Shown here: piece after piece, positions 45,401 to 53,827 of the stretch
Layout: every line of letters begins with the position of its first letter
How positions within the stretch are numbered: the stretch's first letter is position 1
From: JASLEW01 sp963732005
GTDB lineage: Bacteria; Acidobacteriota; Thermoanaerobaculia; Multivoradales; UBA5704
NCBI GenBank assembly: GCA_963732005.1
Contig: CAVSXT010000005.1
Span: 248,001-312,000 of the forward strand
DNA length: 64,000 bases
Direction of reading: 5' to 3'
The notes under the pieces: model-generated
Database searches by the model: none
Seen by the model: the letters and a program-made list of their open reading frames with translations, nothing else
Told to the model about the DNA's origin: nothing
Position numbers and translations under genes: made by a program

Positions 45401-46434
45401 ACGTGGGCTTGGCGGCGCAGTCCGCCCCGGTGACCATCACCAGCGTCGTCGATCCGGGAACGGCGGTGAGCGGGCTGGTCGTGGACCCGGCCGGCGCCCG
45501 CGTCGCGGGAGCGAGCGTGAGCGTGTTCGTGGGCGGCGTGGCGGCGGCGACCACCACCTCCGGCGCGGACGGCTCCTTCACGGTGGGCGGCCTGCCCACC
45601 AACAGCGGCGACTTCGTGGTGGGCGTGGTCGGCACGCTGGGCGGCTGCCCCGCCGCCGCCGAGGCCGAGGTGCCGCCGCCGCCGCCGGGCCAGAACGAAG
45701 CGCTCGGCTACCTGACGCTGGTCGCGGCTGCCGTGCCGCAGCCGACCACGGTGATTGGCAGCGTCCTGGGCGCCGACGGCCAGGGACTGGCGGACGTCAC
45801 CGTCACCGTCTCGAGCGCCGATCTGGCCGACACCGCCACCGTGGTGAGCGGCCCCGCCGGCGTCTTCACGATCGCCGCGTTCCCGGCGCGGGCGTGGACG
45901 CTGCAGGCCGAGGCGACGATCACCATCGGTGGCGTCATGCTCTACGCTGCCAGCGGCGCCAACGGCCCGCACGCGGTCGCCGGCGGCACCACGGACCTGG
46001 GCTCGCTCGCGCTCCAGCCCTATCCGTTCACCGGCCCCGACCCGCTGACCACGGTGACCGGCCAGGTCTTCACCTCCGATGGCTCGCCGGGGTCGGGCGC
46101 CCAGGTGGTGATCGACATCGGCTACGCCCAGCTCGTCGCGACGGCCGCCGCCGATGGCACCTTCGCCGTCGCCGGCGTGCCCACGCTGCAGGGCGCGGTC
46201 ACGGTTACCGCCTCGCTGCACCTGCCCTGCCACGTCCTGCTGGTCGCCGGGCCGGTGACGGTGAGCCAGCTCGCGCTGGGCGGCCTGACCGCCGTCAGCA
46301 TGCCGCAGCTGGTGCCCGATCCCGGGCCGCCGCCGCCGATCATCTTCACCTCCGTGCCGATCGAACCTCGGCGAGGGGACCCGGCGAGCGGCAGGGACGC
46401 CGGCGGACCGCTCGCCACGGCATCCATGCCCTGA
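42412..46434 (+). CDS. Large exported protein: Big-2, TSP3 calcium repeats, LVIVD propeller, Ig-like domains
   Basis: 1,340 residues with a signal peptide (APFLLLFLAASAAWG). Domains from sequence pattern: carboxypeptidase-like start; Big-2-like (~111-201, YRSSNPAIASVDANGVVTAL); thrombospondin type 3-like calcium repeats (~203-296, DPDNDGLTNLEEYQNGTDP, DTDGDGLSDGDEV); LVIVD repeats (~403-736, GLAVVDVTNLQAP, GLQLVDVSEPAHP, GLHVVDVTNPLQP), which form a beta-propeller; Ig-like repeats (~740-1016); and two carboxypeptidase-regulatory-like domains to the end. No enzyme active site is seen. The start overlaps the previous stop (ATGA). It is probably a calcium-stabilised surface adhesin. Confidence 0.82.
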   Translation: MTIGERMRRQGSLTSAAGAPFLLLFLAASAAWGQLDQTCTVSALNRTAPVDANGVWVLTNVPIGSGQIRVRATCVANGVTRSGQSSLITIPANGVITVDDISFAQLQPIPTLLTLAAPVASLGSAGQQVQLAATATYPDASQADVTPGASGTGYRSSNPAIASVDANGVVTALLSGVVMISALNEGVLGVLRLQVVLAGSTAGDGIPDDWKVAHGLDPNDPYVAMEDPDNDGLTNLEEYQNGTDPNNPDTDGDGLSDGDEVHVYHTNPLLWDTDGDGLADGVEVRTGSDPLDSHSFNLAAALAAITVSPAAFTLAFNTVGGEASRQLSAQGSVIDGRTIDLFNPLYQAQVQVASSNLAVASFGAQPGRVYAGQSGTATIAVTVSHGGPAATSSVTVTTFSPVALAFLPLPGFQNAVEVAGNFAFLASGAYGLAVVDVTNLQAPELVAQLATLGSANDVRVAGTMAYVAETIGLQLVDVSEPAHPVQLGSVSFPGGDQGRLAVGGSLVYLADLNFGLHVVDVTNPLQPVEVGRLALTGTPRAVSLGGTGQGGFGLSGSYAVVACGDGGVAVVDVSVPAAPVLVGITAPDQPRAGSVTVRGHYAYVAAGEAGIYGGLHVVELADPTNPVDLGTGEDDLGVVRVALADGFALGAQFFIAGQVAIFGVGSLPPAYTAVLDLSTVPGAGGVVAPRGSDIAVRNGAVFIAGNGQQLGEFIDYATAQGGLYTGLFELPVDGDTNPPAVSITSPAAGAPLLERLPVTVAVTAQDEVSVASVGILVNGAMVETLYQPPYQVALQPPAGQAAMTLGAVATNLGGVQATTQETFVVQPYPLPVARLLAPVPGQVLIDGMPLIIAVAASDAVAVTRVEVYVNGQLAGTLSAPPYLFQVTVPRGSAALAVTALAYDALGAGAPSAPVTVTVQPDVPPTVAIFSPLDGAQVTEGSVVPIVAGASDATGISSVLFDLFGMEFTGAATAPFVASIVAPPAGQTAVLSVVATDNVGLAAQSAPVTITSVVDPGTAVSGLVVDPAGARVAGASVSVFVGGVAAATTTSGADGSFTVGGLPTNSGDFVVGVVGTLGGCPAAAEAEVPPPPPGQNEALGYLTLVAAAVPQPTTVIGSVLGADGQGLADVTVTVSSADLADTATVVSGPAGVFTIAAFPARAWTLQAEATITIGGVMLYAASGANGPHAVAGGTTDLGSLALQPYPFTGPDPLTTVTGQVFTSDGSPGSGAQVVIDIGYAQLVATAAADGTFAVAGVPTLQGAVTVTASLHLPCHVLLVAGPVTVSQLALGGLTAVSMPQLVPDPGPPPPIIFTSVPIEPRRGDPASGRDAGGPLATASMP

Positions 46435-46435
46435 G

Positions 46436-48235
46436 GTGCCTGGCGTGCTCGGCAAGCAGCGGCGTCCGAGGAGGCTCCCCGGCGATGGCGGCGCGGCCGG
46501 TGGCCCACGCCCACGGCAGCCTGCCGCCGGCGCCGCCGCTGCCGCGGGCGACGGAGCGGCTGGGGCGGCGGCAGCCGGCGGCACGCTGAGCCGGCGCGGG
46601 CTGATCGGCGGCGGCGCCGCGCTGGCCGGGCTGGCGCTGGCCGGGGACGCGCTGGCGCCCGCCGGTGTGGCCGCCGCCGCCGCCGGGTCCGCCGCGCCCG
46701 GTTCCGGCGCCGTCTCCCCGTCCCACCTCGCCGGCACGGTGGTCCAGGACCGGGCGCGCCATGCCTTCGAGGCGCGGGTCGCGGCCGCCAGGCTGCAGGA
46801 GGGCCAGCCTGCCGCCCGCCACGCCACCAACGGCGACGAGGCGGAGCTGCCCGGCTGGATCGCCTGCTACTCGAAGGGGCTGCCGCACGATGCACGAGGC
46901 GAGGTGGATGCCGCGGCCTACCGGCTGCTGCTGGACGCCATCGCCTCCGGGCGCCCGGCCGACTTCGAGCGCATCCCGCTCGGCGGCTTCGTCAAGCTCG
47001 CCAACCCGCAAGGCGGCCTTGCGCTCAACCTGATCGGTCCCGATCCGGGCTGCGTCGAGCTCGCGCCGCCGCCGCGCTTCGCCAGCGCCGAGCAGGGGGC
47101 GGAGCTGGTGGAGCTGTACTGGCAGGCGCTGCTGCGCGACGTCGCCTTTGCCGACTACGAGACGCATCCGCTGGCGCGGCGCGCTGCCGAGGACCTCTCC
47201 CGGCTCGCCGGCTTCCGCGGCCCGCGGGACGCGGCCGGCCGGGTGGCGCCGGCGACCCTGTTCCGCGGCACCGGCGCCGCCAGCCTCGCCGGACCTTACG
47301 TATCGCAGTTCCTGTACAGAGACATCTTCCTGCCGCCGATGTGGGTGCCGCAACGGGTACGCACCACGGTCCCGGGGGGCGACTTCCTGGTCAAGGCCGA
47401 CGAGTGGCTGGCAGTCCAGAACGGTGCCATCGCCGGCGTCAACCGCTTCGACGAGCACCCGCGCCACCTGCGCAACGGCCGCGACCTCGGCGAGTTCGTG
47501 CACCGCGACTTCAGCTACCAGGGGGCGCTCGACGCCTGCCTGATCCTGCAAAAGATCGGAGCCCTGCCCAACGGCGGCAACCCCTACAAGCACTCCCGCA
47601 CCCAGTCGGGGTTCACCACCTTCGGCGCTCCCTATCTGTTCTATCTCCTGGCCGTGGTCACCCAGGTCGCGCTCACCACCTCCTGGTACCAGAAGTGGTG
47701 CGTGCACCGGAGGCTGCGGCCGGAGGAGTATGCCGGGCGGGTGGAGGTACAGCGTGCCGGAGGTCGCCAGTATCCGATCCCGGAGGAGCTGCTGACGTCC
47801 GGCGGAGTCGGCGAGGTGGTGAGGCGGCATGGCACGGCACTGCTACCGCAGGCCTATCCCGAGGGCTGCCCGCTGCATCCGTCCTACCCGGCGGCGCACG
47901 CGGTGATCGCCGGCGCCGGGGTGACGGTGCTCAAGGCGTTCTACGACGAGTCGTACCTGGTGCCTAATCCGGTGATGCCGGCGCCCGACGGGTTGGCGTT
48001 GCGCCCGTATGCCGGGCCGCCGCTGACGATTGGCGGCGAGTTGGACAAACTGGCCTGGAACATCGCCATGGGGCGGAACTTCGCCGGCATCCACTGGCGG
48101 TCGGACGCTGGCGGTGGGCTCGAGCTGGGGGAGCAGGTGGCGGTGGCGGTGCTGCGGGAGATGAAGCTGACCGGGAACGAGGTGTTCGCGGGGTTCAGCT
48201 TGCGGCGGTTCGATGGGGTGCGGGTGACGGTGTAG
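46436..48235 (+). CDS. Tat-exported vanadium-dependent haloperoxidase/PAP2-like enzyme
   Basis: 599 residues; GTG 46436 starts 1 nt after the upstream stop. A long Ala/Gly-rich N region ends in a twin-arginine signal (SRRGLIGGGAALAGLALAG), implying export of a folded protein. The C-terminal half holds the vanadate/phosphate-binding residues of the haloperoxidase-PAP2 fold: KWCVHRRLRPEE (Lys and Arg, about 421-430), LHPSYPAAHAVIAGAG (P-S...AH, where most relatives have GH), and MGRNFAGIHWRSDAGGG (Arg and catalytic His). Such enzymes oxidise halides with H2O2; phosphatase activity is the alternative. The Gly-to-Ala change before His may alter activity. It is the last gene of the exported-protein run. 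Confidence 0.82.
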   Translation: MPGVLGKQRRPRRLPGDGGAAGGPRPRQPAAGAAAAAGDGAAGAAAAGGTLSRRGLIGGGAALAGLALAGDALAPAGVAAAAAGSAAPGSGAVSPSHLAGTVVQDRARHAFEARVAAARLQEGQPAARHATNGDEAELPGWIACYSKGLPHDARGEVDAAAYRLLLDAIASGRPADFERIPLGGFVKLANPQGGLALNLIGPDPGCVELAPPPRFASAEQGAELVELYWQALLRDVAFADYETHPLARRAAEDLSRLAGFRGPRDAAGRVAPATLFRGTGAASLAGPYVSQFLYRDIFLPPMWVPQRVRTTVPGGDFLVKADEWLAVQNGAIAGVNRFDEHPRHLRNGRDLGEFVHRDFSYQGALDACLILQKIGALPNGGNPYKHSRTQSGFTTFGAPYLFYLLAVVTQVALTTSWYQKWCVHRRLRPEEYAGRVEVQRAGGRQYPIPEELLTSGGVGEVVRRHGTALLPQAYPEGCPLHPSYPAAHAVIAGAGVTVLKAFYDESYLVPNPVMPAPDGLALRPYAGPPLTIGGELDKLAWNIAMGRNFAGIHWRSDAGGGLELGEQVAVAVLREMKLTGNEVFAGFSLRRFDGVRVTV

Positions 48236-48406
48236 CAGGCTCGGAATCCGAATATGCTTCCCGATCCGAGCTGGTGCAGGGGAAGGCTTTAGTATTTCCG
48301 GCAGCAGGAAGCACCGAATCCGGGTCCAGCAGAGATTTGGTAGGATGCTGGAAATGTCCGAGGCGGCCAGGCGGCGGCAAGCACGGAATCCAATCAGAGG
48401 TTTAGA

Positions 48407-51400
48407 GTGAAGACCGTTAGGATTGCAATCTGCCAGCTCGAATCGCATCCGGCGCTGTATTTCGGCGCAGCTGCCCTCCTCGAGGAACCCTTCGTTCCGG
48501 CACACAACAAACCATCGCTCGCGAAACTCGGTGCCAGAGGAATCGATGTAATATCGCTTCAGCAAGGCTGCCTAGAACACTATCTTGGGTGGAATCAAGT
48601 TCGCATCGCCAGCGTGTTGACATTCCTAGAGACCGTCGCGCCCCTTCCTGACCTTGTCCTACTTCCAGAAGGCTCAATTCCGATCGAGCTTCTACCAAGC
48701 GTTGGCGAGTGGTCGTCGAAAACTGGAGCAACCGTCCTGGCTGGTACGCATACTCCTCGGAGAACGCCACACGCCCAAGAATGCTACAGGGCGATTGGCT
48801 TAGACGCAAAAGGCATGAGGCAGTTATTCAAGTATCAGTCATCAAATGTCCTACCATTAATTAGAACGGGGCACGCAGTCATTATCCCCAAGCGCCATGC
48901 TTCTCCGTTCGAGACTTCCACCAGCTCCACGGTTTTGCCGGCCACACCCTCACTGAGGCCATTTTCTTCTGGTGCACCTCAGCATATTTTCGAACTATTG
49001 CCAATGATATGCTCGGAAGCACTACAGCTTTCCACGGTCGCTAAGCCCTATGACGTAGTGGGCCTTTTGGCCTATGATTCAAGGCCCACCCAGTTCGGCG
49101 CATTCATTTCAACCCAAGTGCGAAACAAGAAGGCAGTGGCGTTCTGCAACGATGGCGCCTTTGGTGGAAGCTCAATCGCGACAGCTCTCGACAACAGGAT
49201 GTCGAGTTGGCTTCACGAGACTTTGCCCAACGGCCTTCCGGCAGGCGATGCTATCCTCGTGGCAGACATCGATCTCGACGTGACCGCGGTAGAGGTGGGT
49301 ACGGCGGTGCCGGGGGTATCAATGCGGCTTGTGTTGCTTGCCTCTATCGTTGGTGAGCACCATCCCGCAAGTGAAGCAGCTCGGCAAATGGCTGAGGTGC
49401 GGGAACTCGGCCAGTCAACAGCGCGCGCTGCACAGCTAGAGGAGCTGTTGCGCAGGCCTTTGGAAACGTTGCAACGTGTCCGTCTCGATCAACTTCTGAC
49501 TGTGGAGGCACGTGGACTTCCGTCGGAAGAGTTGTGGCGGGAACTAGGCCGAGATTGTATCCTTCCTGGGCTCTCTTCGCTTCGCGAACTCGAAGCCCAA
49601 CTGAGCTCTAGATGTTCACGCTACCTTACTCCGCTCCTCGGATCCTCCTTGACGCAAAAGGAGGAGGTGGCGATTCCTTTTATGCAATATCTCGCCGAGT
49701 GCAATCGCCGGATGGGAGCACAGGCGCCCGATGATACCAAGGCAAAGGCTGAAGACTATGCCATCGCAATAGTCGACCGTGAGCGCGAAACCTCTTCCGT
49801 TCATCTCTTTCTAGACGAACCGACTCAGCTAGTTCTGGAAGTTACCGGTCTTAACGGGATTGGGAAAACCTCGACTCTTAAGAAAGCCCTTACGCAATCT
49901 GGAATATCAGCCACACTCAGGATCATTCTTACTGATACCTCCTCAGTGGATTATATCCTCTACTCTGTGCTTCAGTATGGTGGAGGCCAGCCACGACCAC
50001 CCTACAGCGATCCTGCCCAAGTCGCCAGTGGTCCAGCCTTGCGGGCCGCGTTGAGATCAATTCGTGTCTTGATACTTGAAGGCGCACACTATCTCTTGGA
50101 TCGAGATGCCTGGCGAGATGCGCGTTTCCCGTCTGTAATCGCAGCGCTGTTGGATTCTGCTGATGCGACGCGAACGAAAATCATTATAGAGTCGCGCCAT
50201 GAGCTGCCCCTGGCGCTAGGGCATCCTGCTTCAAGGGCAAAGCTGCATGTTAGGGGCCTCAGCAAGGAGGCGAATAGATTTGGGGTTGCACTCTTCGATG
50301 CGCAGTTACGCCGTGTCAACCTTCTCCCAAGCGTTGTCGGCGATCGCGAGAAGAGCACTATCGTCGACAAACTTGGTGGTCATCCTGTTGCCATCGCGCT
50401 GGCGGCTGACGTGTCATACGAGGAAGGTGTCGATGCTTTGCTCGCTTCCCTAAGGGATCGTCGCGGTTTCTTTTTGCATTTTCTCGAAGAACTGGTTCGG
50501 GGATTGAAGCTCACGGATGATCAGGCGACTGTCATGCGACTTCTTTGCGTAGCGCGGTCAGGCGTTCCGCGTGCCGTCATACTGGAATCAGTACCGTTTG
50601 CAGCTGGCCCCAGCCTTCGAGAGCTCATTGCCATGGGTGCTGTAGAGGTCGGCCCAAACGGTTGGGTTGAGGTTGCCTCCGTACTGCGCGACTACTTTGA
50701 CTCCTCTGAAGTTCCGCCCGACGTGCTGAAATCATTTCATGCGGCTGCAGCGCAGGCTCTCGCTCGCATGGTGCAAGAAAGCGATGGCGGTGCTGTGGGC
50801 CTAGCTGTCGAGGCAGAGTATCACGCGGCTCTAGGGGGGATTGAGTCTCCGGTATCGACAGGCCTGGTAGATGGTGCTGTTGCAACGGCGCAGGAGTTTT
50901 ACGCGCAGCAACGATACGACGAGGCGGCGGCGATCCTCGCGCCACTTGCGAGAGCGAAGCAGTCGCTGGATATCCTTCGGCTTGCCGCGCAGGTGGAGGC
51001 GAGGCGTAATAACTTCGATGCGGCTCTTTCCTTTGCACGAGAGGTCTTTAAGCGGAATCCGAGGGACACTTCACTCCTGGCGGAGCTTTCGAAGATCACG
51101 CTCACTCAGTTCCAAGATGAAATTACAGAGCAACTTGTCAGCATTGCTCGGTCTTCTGCTGTTGAGGATGTGAGCATTATGATTGTGGAGGGTCGTCTGC
51201 ATCTTCGGAGAGGGAACTTCCCTGCTGCCGAGACGGTGCTGAGGAAGGCTGCGCAGCTGACAGAGAAGAATCCTTGGCCATTTTTCTATCTTGGTAGGAC
51301 GCTAATACGCAGTGGCAAGTTGGATGAGGCGATAGATGTACTTCATGCCGGCGAGGAGTTCTATTTTAAGGTCGAGGCAAGAGGGAGAGCGGCTCTTGAC

Positions 51401-51913
51401 GCCATTAGGACACAGTTGGGCATTGCCTACCTGCTGGACGATAAGCTAGAGCTAGCGGCGACGATCCTTGAGTCGGTGCTTCAGCAGGACAAACCCAATC
51501 CAGAAGGTATTCGGGCATTGGCTGCGCTTGCGATTAAGCGCGATGGCGTTAAGGAAGCTCATCAGGTGCTTGAGCGACTGCAGGAAGCTGGGATTAAGAG
51601 TCGAGCCGATGAAGCTCAGTTCCGGCTGCTGTACGGTCTTTTTTATTTGGGTATAGACGACCTTAACAAAGCCAGCGCTGAATTTGGCAAGGCACACAAC
51701 GCAGATAGGACGAACGTATTTGTGATGATGAAGTGGGCGAGGACTCTGTTTGATCTCGCAGTCAGTCGCTTCTCGGAATCCGATGAAACTTACAAGGTTT
51801 ATGTGACTGACTGCGCCAGGCTGGTTAGAAAGATTCTGGAATTTGATCCAGATAATCACGAAGGAGTCCGCCTCATGGAGAGTCTCAGGAACCGTTTTGG
51901 AGTGGATATCTGA
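48407..51913 (+). CDS. Nitrilase-STAND NTPase-TPR protein, candidate defence sensor
   Basis: 1,168 residues in three parts. Residues ~1-310 form a carbon-nitrogen hydrolase (nitrilase superfamily) domain with an apparently complete Glu-Lys-Cys triad: E88 in LVLLPEGSIP, K142 in QLFKYQSSN, C202 in LPMICSEALQ. Residues ~470-780 form a STAND/NB-ARC-like P-loop NTPase with Walker A GLNGIGKT (481-488) and Walker B RVLILEGAH (~553-561). The C-terminal ~350 residues are TPR-like (FYAQQRYDEAAAILAPLARA, HLRRGNFPAAETVLRKAAQL, FYLGRTLIRSGKLDEAID). This effector-STAND-repeat layout is that of Avs and other STAND anti-phage sensors. GTG 48407 directly precedes the first nitrilase strand. GC is clearly below that of neighbours, suggesting transfer. 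Confidence 0.8.
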   Translation: MKTVRIAICQLESHPALYFGAAALLEEPFVPAHNKPSLAKLGARGIDVISLQQGCLEHYLGWNQVRIASVLTFLETVAPLPDLVLLPEGSIPIELLPSVGEWSSKTGATVLAGTHTPRRTPHAQECYRAIGLDAKGMRQLFKYQSSNVLPLIRTGHAVIIPKRHASPFETSTSSTVLPATPSLRPFSSGAPQHIFELLPMICSEALQLSTVAKPYDVVGLLAYDSRPTQFGAFISTQVRNKKAVAFCNDGAFGGSSIATALDNRMSSWLHETLPNGLPAGDAILVADIDLDVTAVEVGTAVPGVSMRLVLLASIVGEHHPASEAARQMAEVRELGQSTARAAQLEELLRRPLETLQRVRLDQLLTVEARGLPSEELWRELGRDCILPGLSSLRELEAQLSSRCSRYLTPLLGSSLTQKEEVAIPFMQYLAECNRRMGAQAPDDTKAKAEDYAIAIVDRERETSSVHLFLDEPTQLVLEVTGLNGIGKTSTLKKALTQSGISATLRIILTDTSSVDYILYSVLQYGGGQPRPPYSDPAQVASGPALRAALRSIRVLILEGAHYLLDRDAWRDARFPSVIAALLDSADATRTKIIIESRHELPLALGHPASRAKLHVRGLSKEANRFGVALFDAQLRRVNLLPSVVGDREKSTIVDKLGGHPVAIALAADVSYEEGVDALLASLRDRRGFFLHFLEELVRGLKLTDDQATVMRLLCVARSGVPRAVILESVPFAAGPSLRELIAMGAVEVGPNGWVEVASVLRDYFDSSEVPPDVLKSFHAAAAQALARMVQESDGGAVGLAVEAEYHAALGGIESPVSTGLVDGAVATAQEFYAQQRYDEAAAILAPLARAKQSLDILRLAAQVEARRNNFDAALSFAREVFKRNPRDTSLLAELSKITLTQFQDEITEQLVSIARSSAVEDVSIMIVEGRLHLRRGNFPAAETVLRKAAQLTEKNPWPFFYLGRTLIRSGKLDEAIDVLHAGEEFYFKVEARGRAALDAIRTQLGIAYLLDDKLELAATILESVLQQDKPNPEGIRALAALAIKRDGVKEAHQVLERLQEAGIKSRADEAQFRLLYGLFYLGIDDLNKASAEFGKAHNADRTNVFVMMKWARTLFDLAVSRFSESDETYKVYVTDCARLVRKILEFDPDNHEGVRLMESLRNRFGVDI

Positions 51914-52035
51914 TATCTAGCCCTAATGGCGCGTTGGGACCTGGGTTCACGGCCGCTTCGCCGTCACAGAGAACGACCCGACGAGCCTGGTCGGACGTCT
52001 GGCTGTCGTGGGCGAGTGGAAGCCCACAGGGGACC

Positions 52036-53523
52036 TTACAGGCGATTTGTGCCTCTTTTCATACCGAGATGGGCTCTAAACATTGGGTGAATATCAAATC
52101 GCCTGCTATTGGAGACACTGAGACTGAAGGCTTGATGAGGTCCCAGGTAACCACTCTTTGCTGCATGGCCTCGTCCGAGACTTCCAAAGGGCTCGGCCCG
52201 CAAAAAGCCAACTCGCCAGAGAAGGTCGATCAGCCTCCCGGGATCAATGGCAAGACACCATGACTCAGCACCTGGAGCGCTTAGCTCTCGTTCACAAATT
52301 CGAAGACAGTGGTATTCCAAAGCATCTCTTGAGAACGAAATCGGCATGCCGCGAAAGGTCTCAAAGATATCGTCAAGGCCAGGAAACTCAAACCTATATT
52401 CAGCAGCTGTATCCTTTAGGCGGGCCTCAGAATGAAGAGGCTCAACGGAGCTTATGAGGTCGTAATTAAAAGGAGGCAGTAAAGACCTCTTCAATGCGAG
52501 ATCGCGAACTAGTTCGCAAAACTGTATTAGCTCGCGAGGGCGATAGAGAGTGCGGTCCACAAGATATTTAAACGACTTGCCCTGCCGATCCGTTAGAGTC
52601 TCAGAGAAGACCCTGTTCCAGAGGTGTTCCGCCTGTAGAAAGTTTAACTCCGGGACAGAAACGCGCAATCTCTTCGCTATCATCTCCAAGAGGCTTTGTT
52701 CATCCCATACGAGGAACTCAATGGTGTCGCGATATTTTTGAGCGTCGTCGAATAGAGCTGGGATGCTTCGGTAAAGCTCGAGGCGAAGCGATAGAATTAC
52801 CCGAACGCCGTTTTGTTCATTGTTTATTAGCATGGAAGCATTGAAAAGACCTGCTACAAAGGCCCGCGCATCCTCCGAGTTGTCCCAGCCGCGATCCAAC
52901 TCGTCAACAAGAACGATTACAGGCTTGGTCCGCGCCAGTATAGCTAGGTGACTAACCGGAGTTGTAAGCTCCTCAAGTCGATATAACCGGGCGAGCTCCC
53001 GTGCCTTGACACCAGCCTCGAACTTTCCTAGTTTGATGCCCTCAAGCCGTTTAATAAATGATATCAGCATGCCAATTGGATTCACGTCCATGTTGGCGTG
53101 ATTGTCTCGTAAGTAGTTATACAGCTTGCCTGCTGCGCCGTGTTTCAGGCGAGAGCCAGTTTTGGTAACTGCCTTCATGGCAGACAGATATATGATGTAT
53201 CTCCAGGCGGCCGCGTATGCAGCCTGCTTTGCCCATGCTCCATCCTCTTCCCTCCGCAGGGTGGTTTCAAGGATGCCATACGAGTAGTCATCAGGTGCGA
53301 GTTCCAGTACTGTCGCGCTGCCGCGGAGTCTTGCAGCCAGCGCCTTTAGAATCGCAGTCTTGCCCGCCCCTCGATTTCCAAGGACAATTGTCTTGTCGCC
53401 ATACCTGAGGCGGCGAAAGGATTCAGATTCGAAGAAGTATCTATCGAGGTGCTCCTCTCTTTCGGCAGCAGGTGCGCCAAACGAAAGATCGGCTGGATCG
53501 ATTCGGGTAGTGTGGGTATTCAT
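52036..53523 (-). CDS. P-loop ATPase of the Sll1717 type
   Basis: 495 residues. Walker A is VLGNRGAGKTAILK (49-56 core) and Walker B is PVIVLVDELDRGW (~201-213), followed by an arginine-containing SLRLELYRSIP segment. The overall form fits the Sll1717-type P-loop ATPases, a KAP/STAND-like group often found in defence islands. ATG 53523 starts MNTHTTRIDPADLSFGAPAA, and the DLSFGxxxAE opening is typical of the group. It converges on the nitrilase-STAND gene with a 122-nt gap, and shares its lower GC. No effector domain is recognised beyond the ATPase. Role in defence is inferred from context. Confidence 0.75.
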   Translation of the reverse strand: MNTHTTRIDPADLSFGAPAAEREEHLDRYFFESESFRRLRYGDKTIVLGNRGAGKTAILKALAARLRGSATVLELAPDDYSYGILETTLRREEDGAWAKQAAYAAAWRYIIYLSAMKAVTKTGSRLKHGAAGKLYNYLRDNHANMDVNPIGMLISFIKRLEGIKLGKFEAGVKARELARLYRLEELTTPVSHLAILARTKPVIVLVDELDRGWDNSEDARAFVAGLFNASMLINNEQNGVRVILSLRLELYRSIPALFDDAQKYRDTIEFLVWDEQSLLEMIAKRLRVSVPELNFLQAEHLWNRVFSETLTDRQGKSFKYLVDRTLYRPRELIQFCELVRDLALKRSLLPPFNYDLISSVEPLHSEARLKDTAAEYRFEFPGLDDIFETFRGMPISFSRDALEYHCLRICERELSAPGAESWCLAIDPGRLIDLLWRVGFLRAEPFGSLGRGHAAKSGYLGPHQAFSLSVSNSRRFDIHPMFRAHLGMKRGTNRL

Positions 53524-53827
53524 GAAAGGCGAAAATGTTCTATTAGCCGCTGCCTACCTGAGGCAATATGGTCAATTGCAGCCGCGGAGTCAAGGAAGTT
53601 GCAATGGCGCAATGAGCGCATATGCAAATAGGGCCATTGATTCCACGCAGGTGTGGGGAGAGAAGGAGCCATCTCTGCTAGTGAAAAGGGGGCTCGCTGA
53701 CGAATTCAAGGGCCAGCGCGGGAAGTGCGCTCCAATTACGGCACTGCCACGGGACCGGCGGCGGTTCCGCTGATCAATTGCAGGTCTGTGACCGACCTGG
53801 CCACCCCAGAGGCGTGAGGTGCTCATG
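53524..53827. other. 304 nt without a recognised gene
   Basis: Lies between the start of the ATPase gene and the end of the relaxase gene. It should contain the ATPase promoter (an AT-rich TAATAG near 53540-53550 on the minus strand). GC content rises across it, so this may be the junction between the defence pair and the mobilisation module. Confidence 0.4.

Noticed and set aside
35627..46830. Very long antisense frames (1,023 and 1,458 codons) opposite the surface-protein genes
   Set aside because: Composition is His/Arg/Gly-rich without domains; the plus-strand frames show Ig-like, DNRLRE, TSP3 and LVIVD repeats.
51925..52089. Short frame between the STAND gene and the ATPase, possibly a gene remnant
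   Set aside because: No recognisable product, no ribosome site, and it overlaps the end of the ATPase gene.
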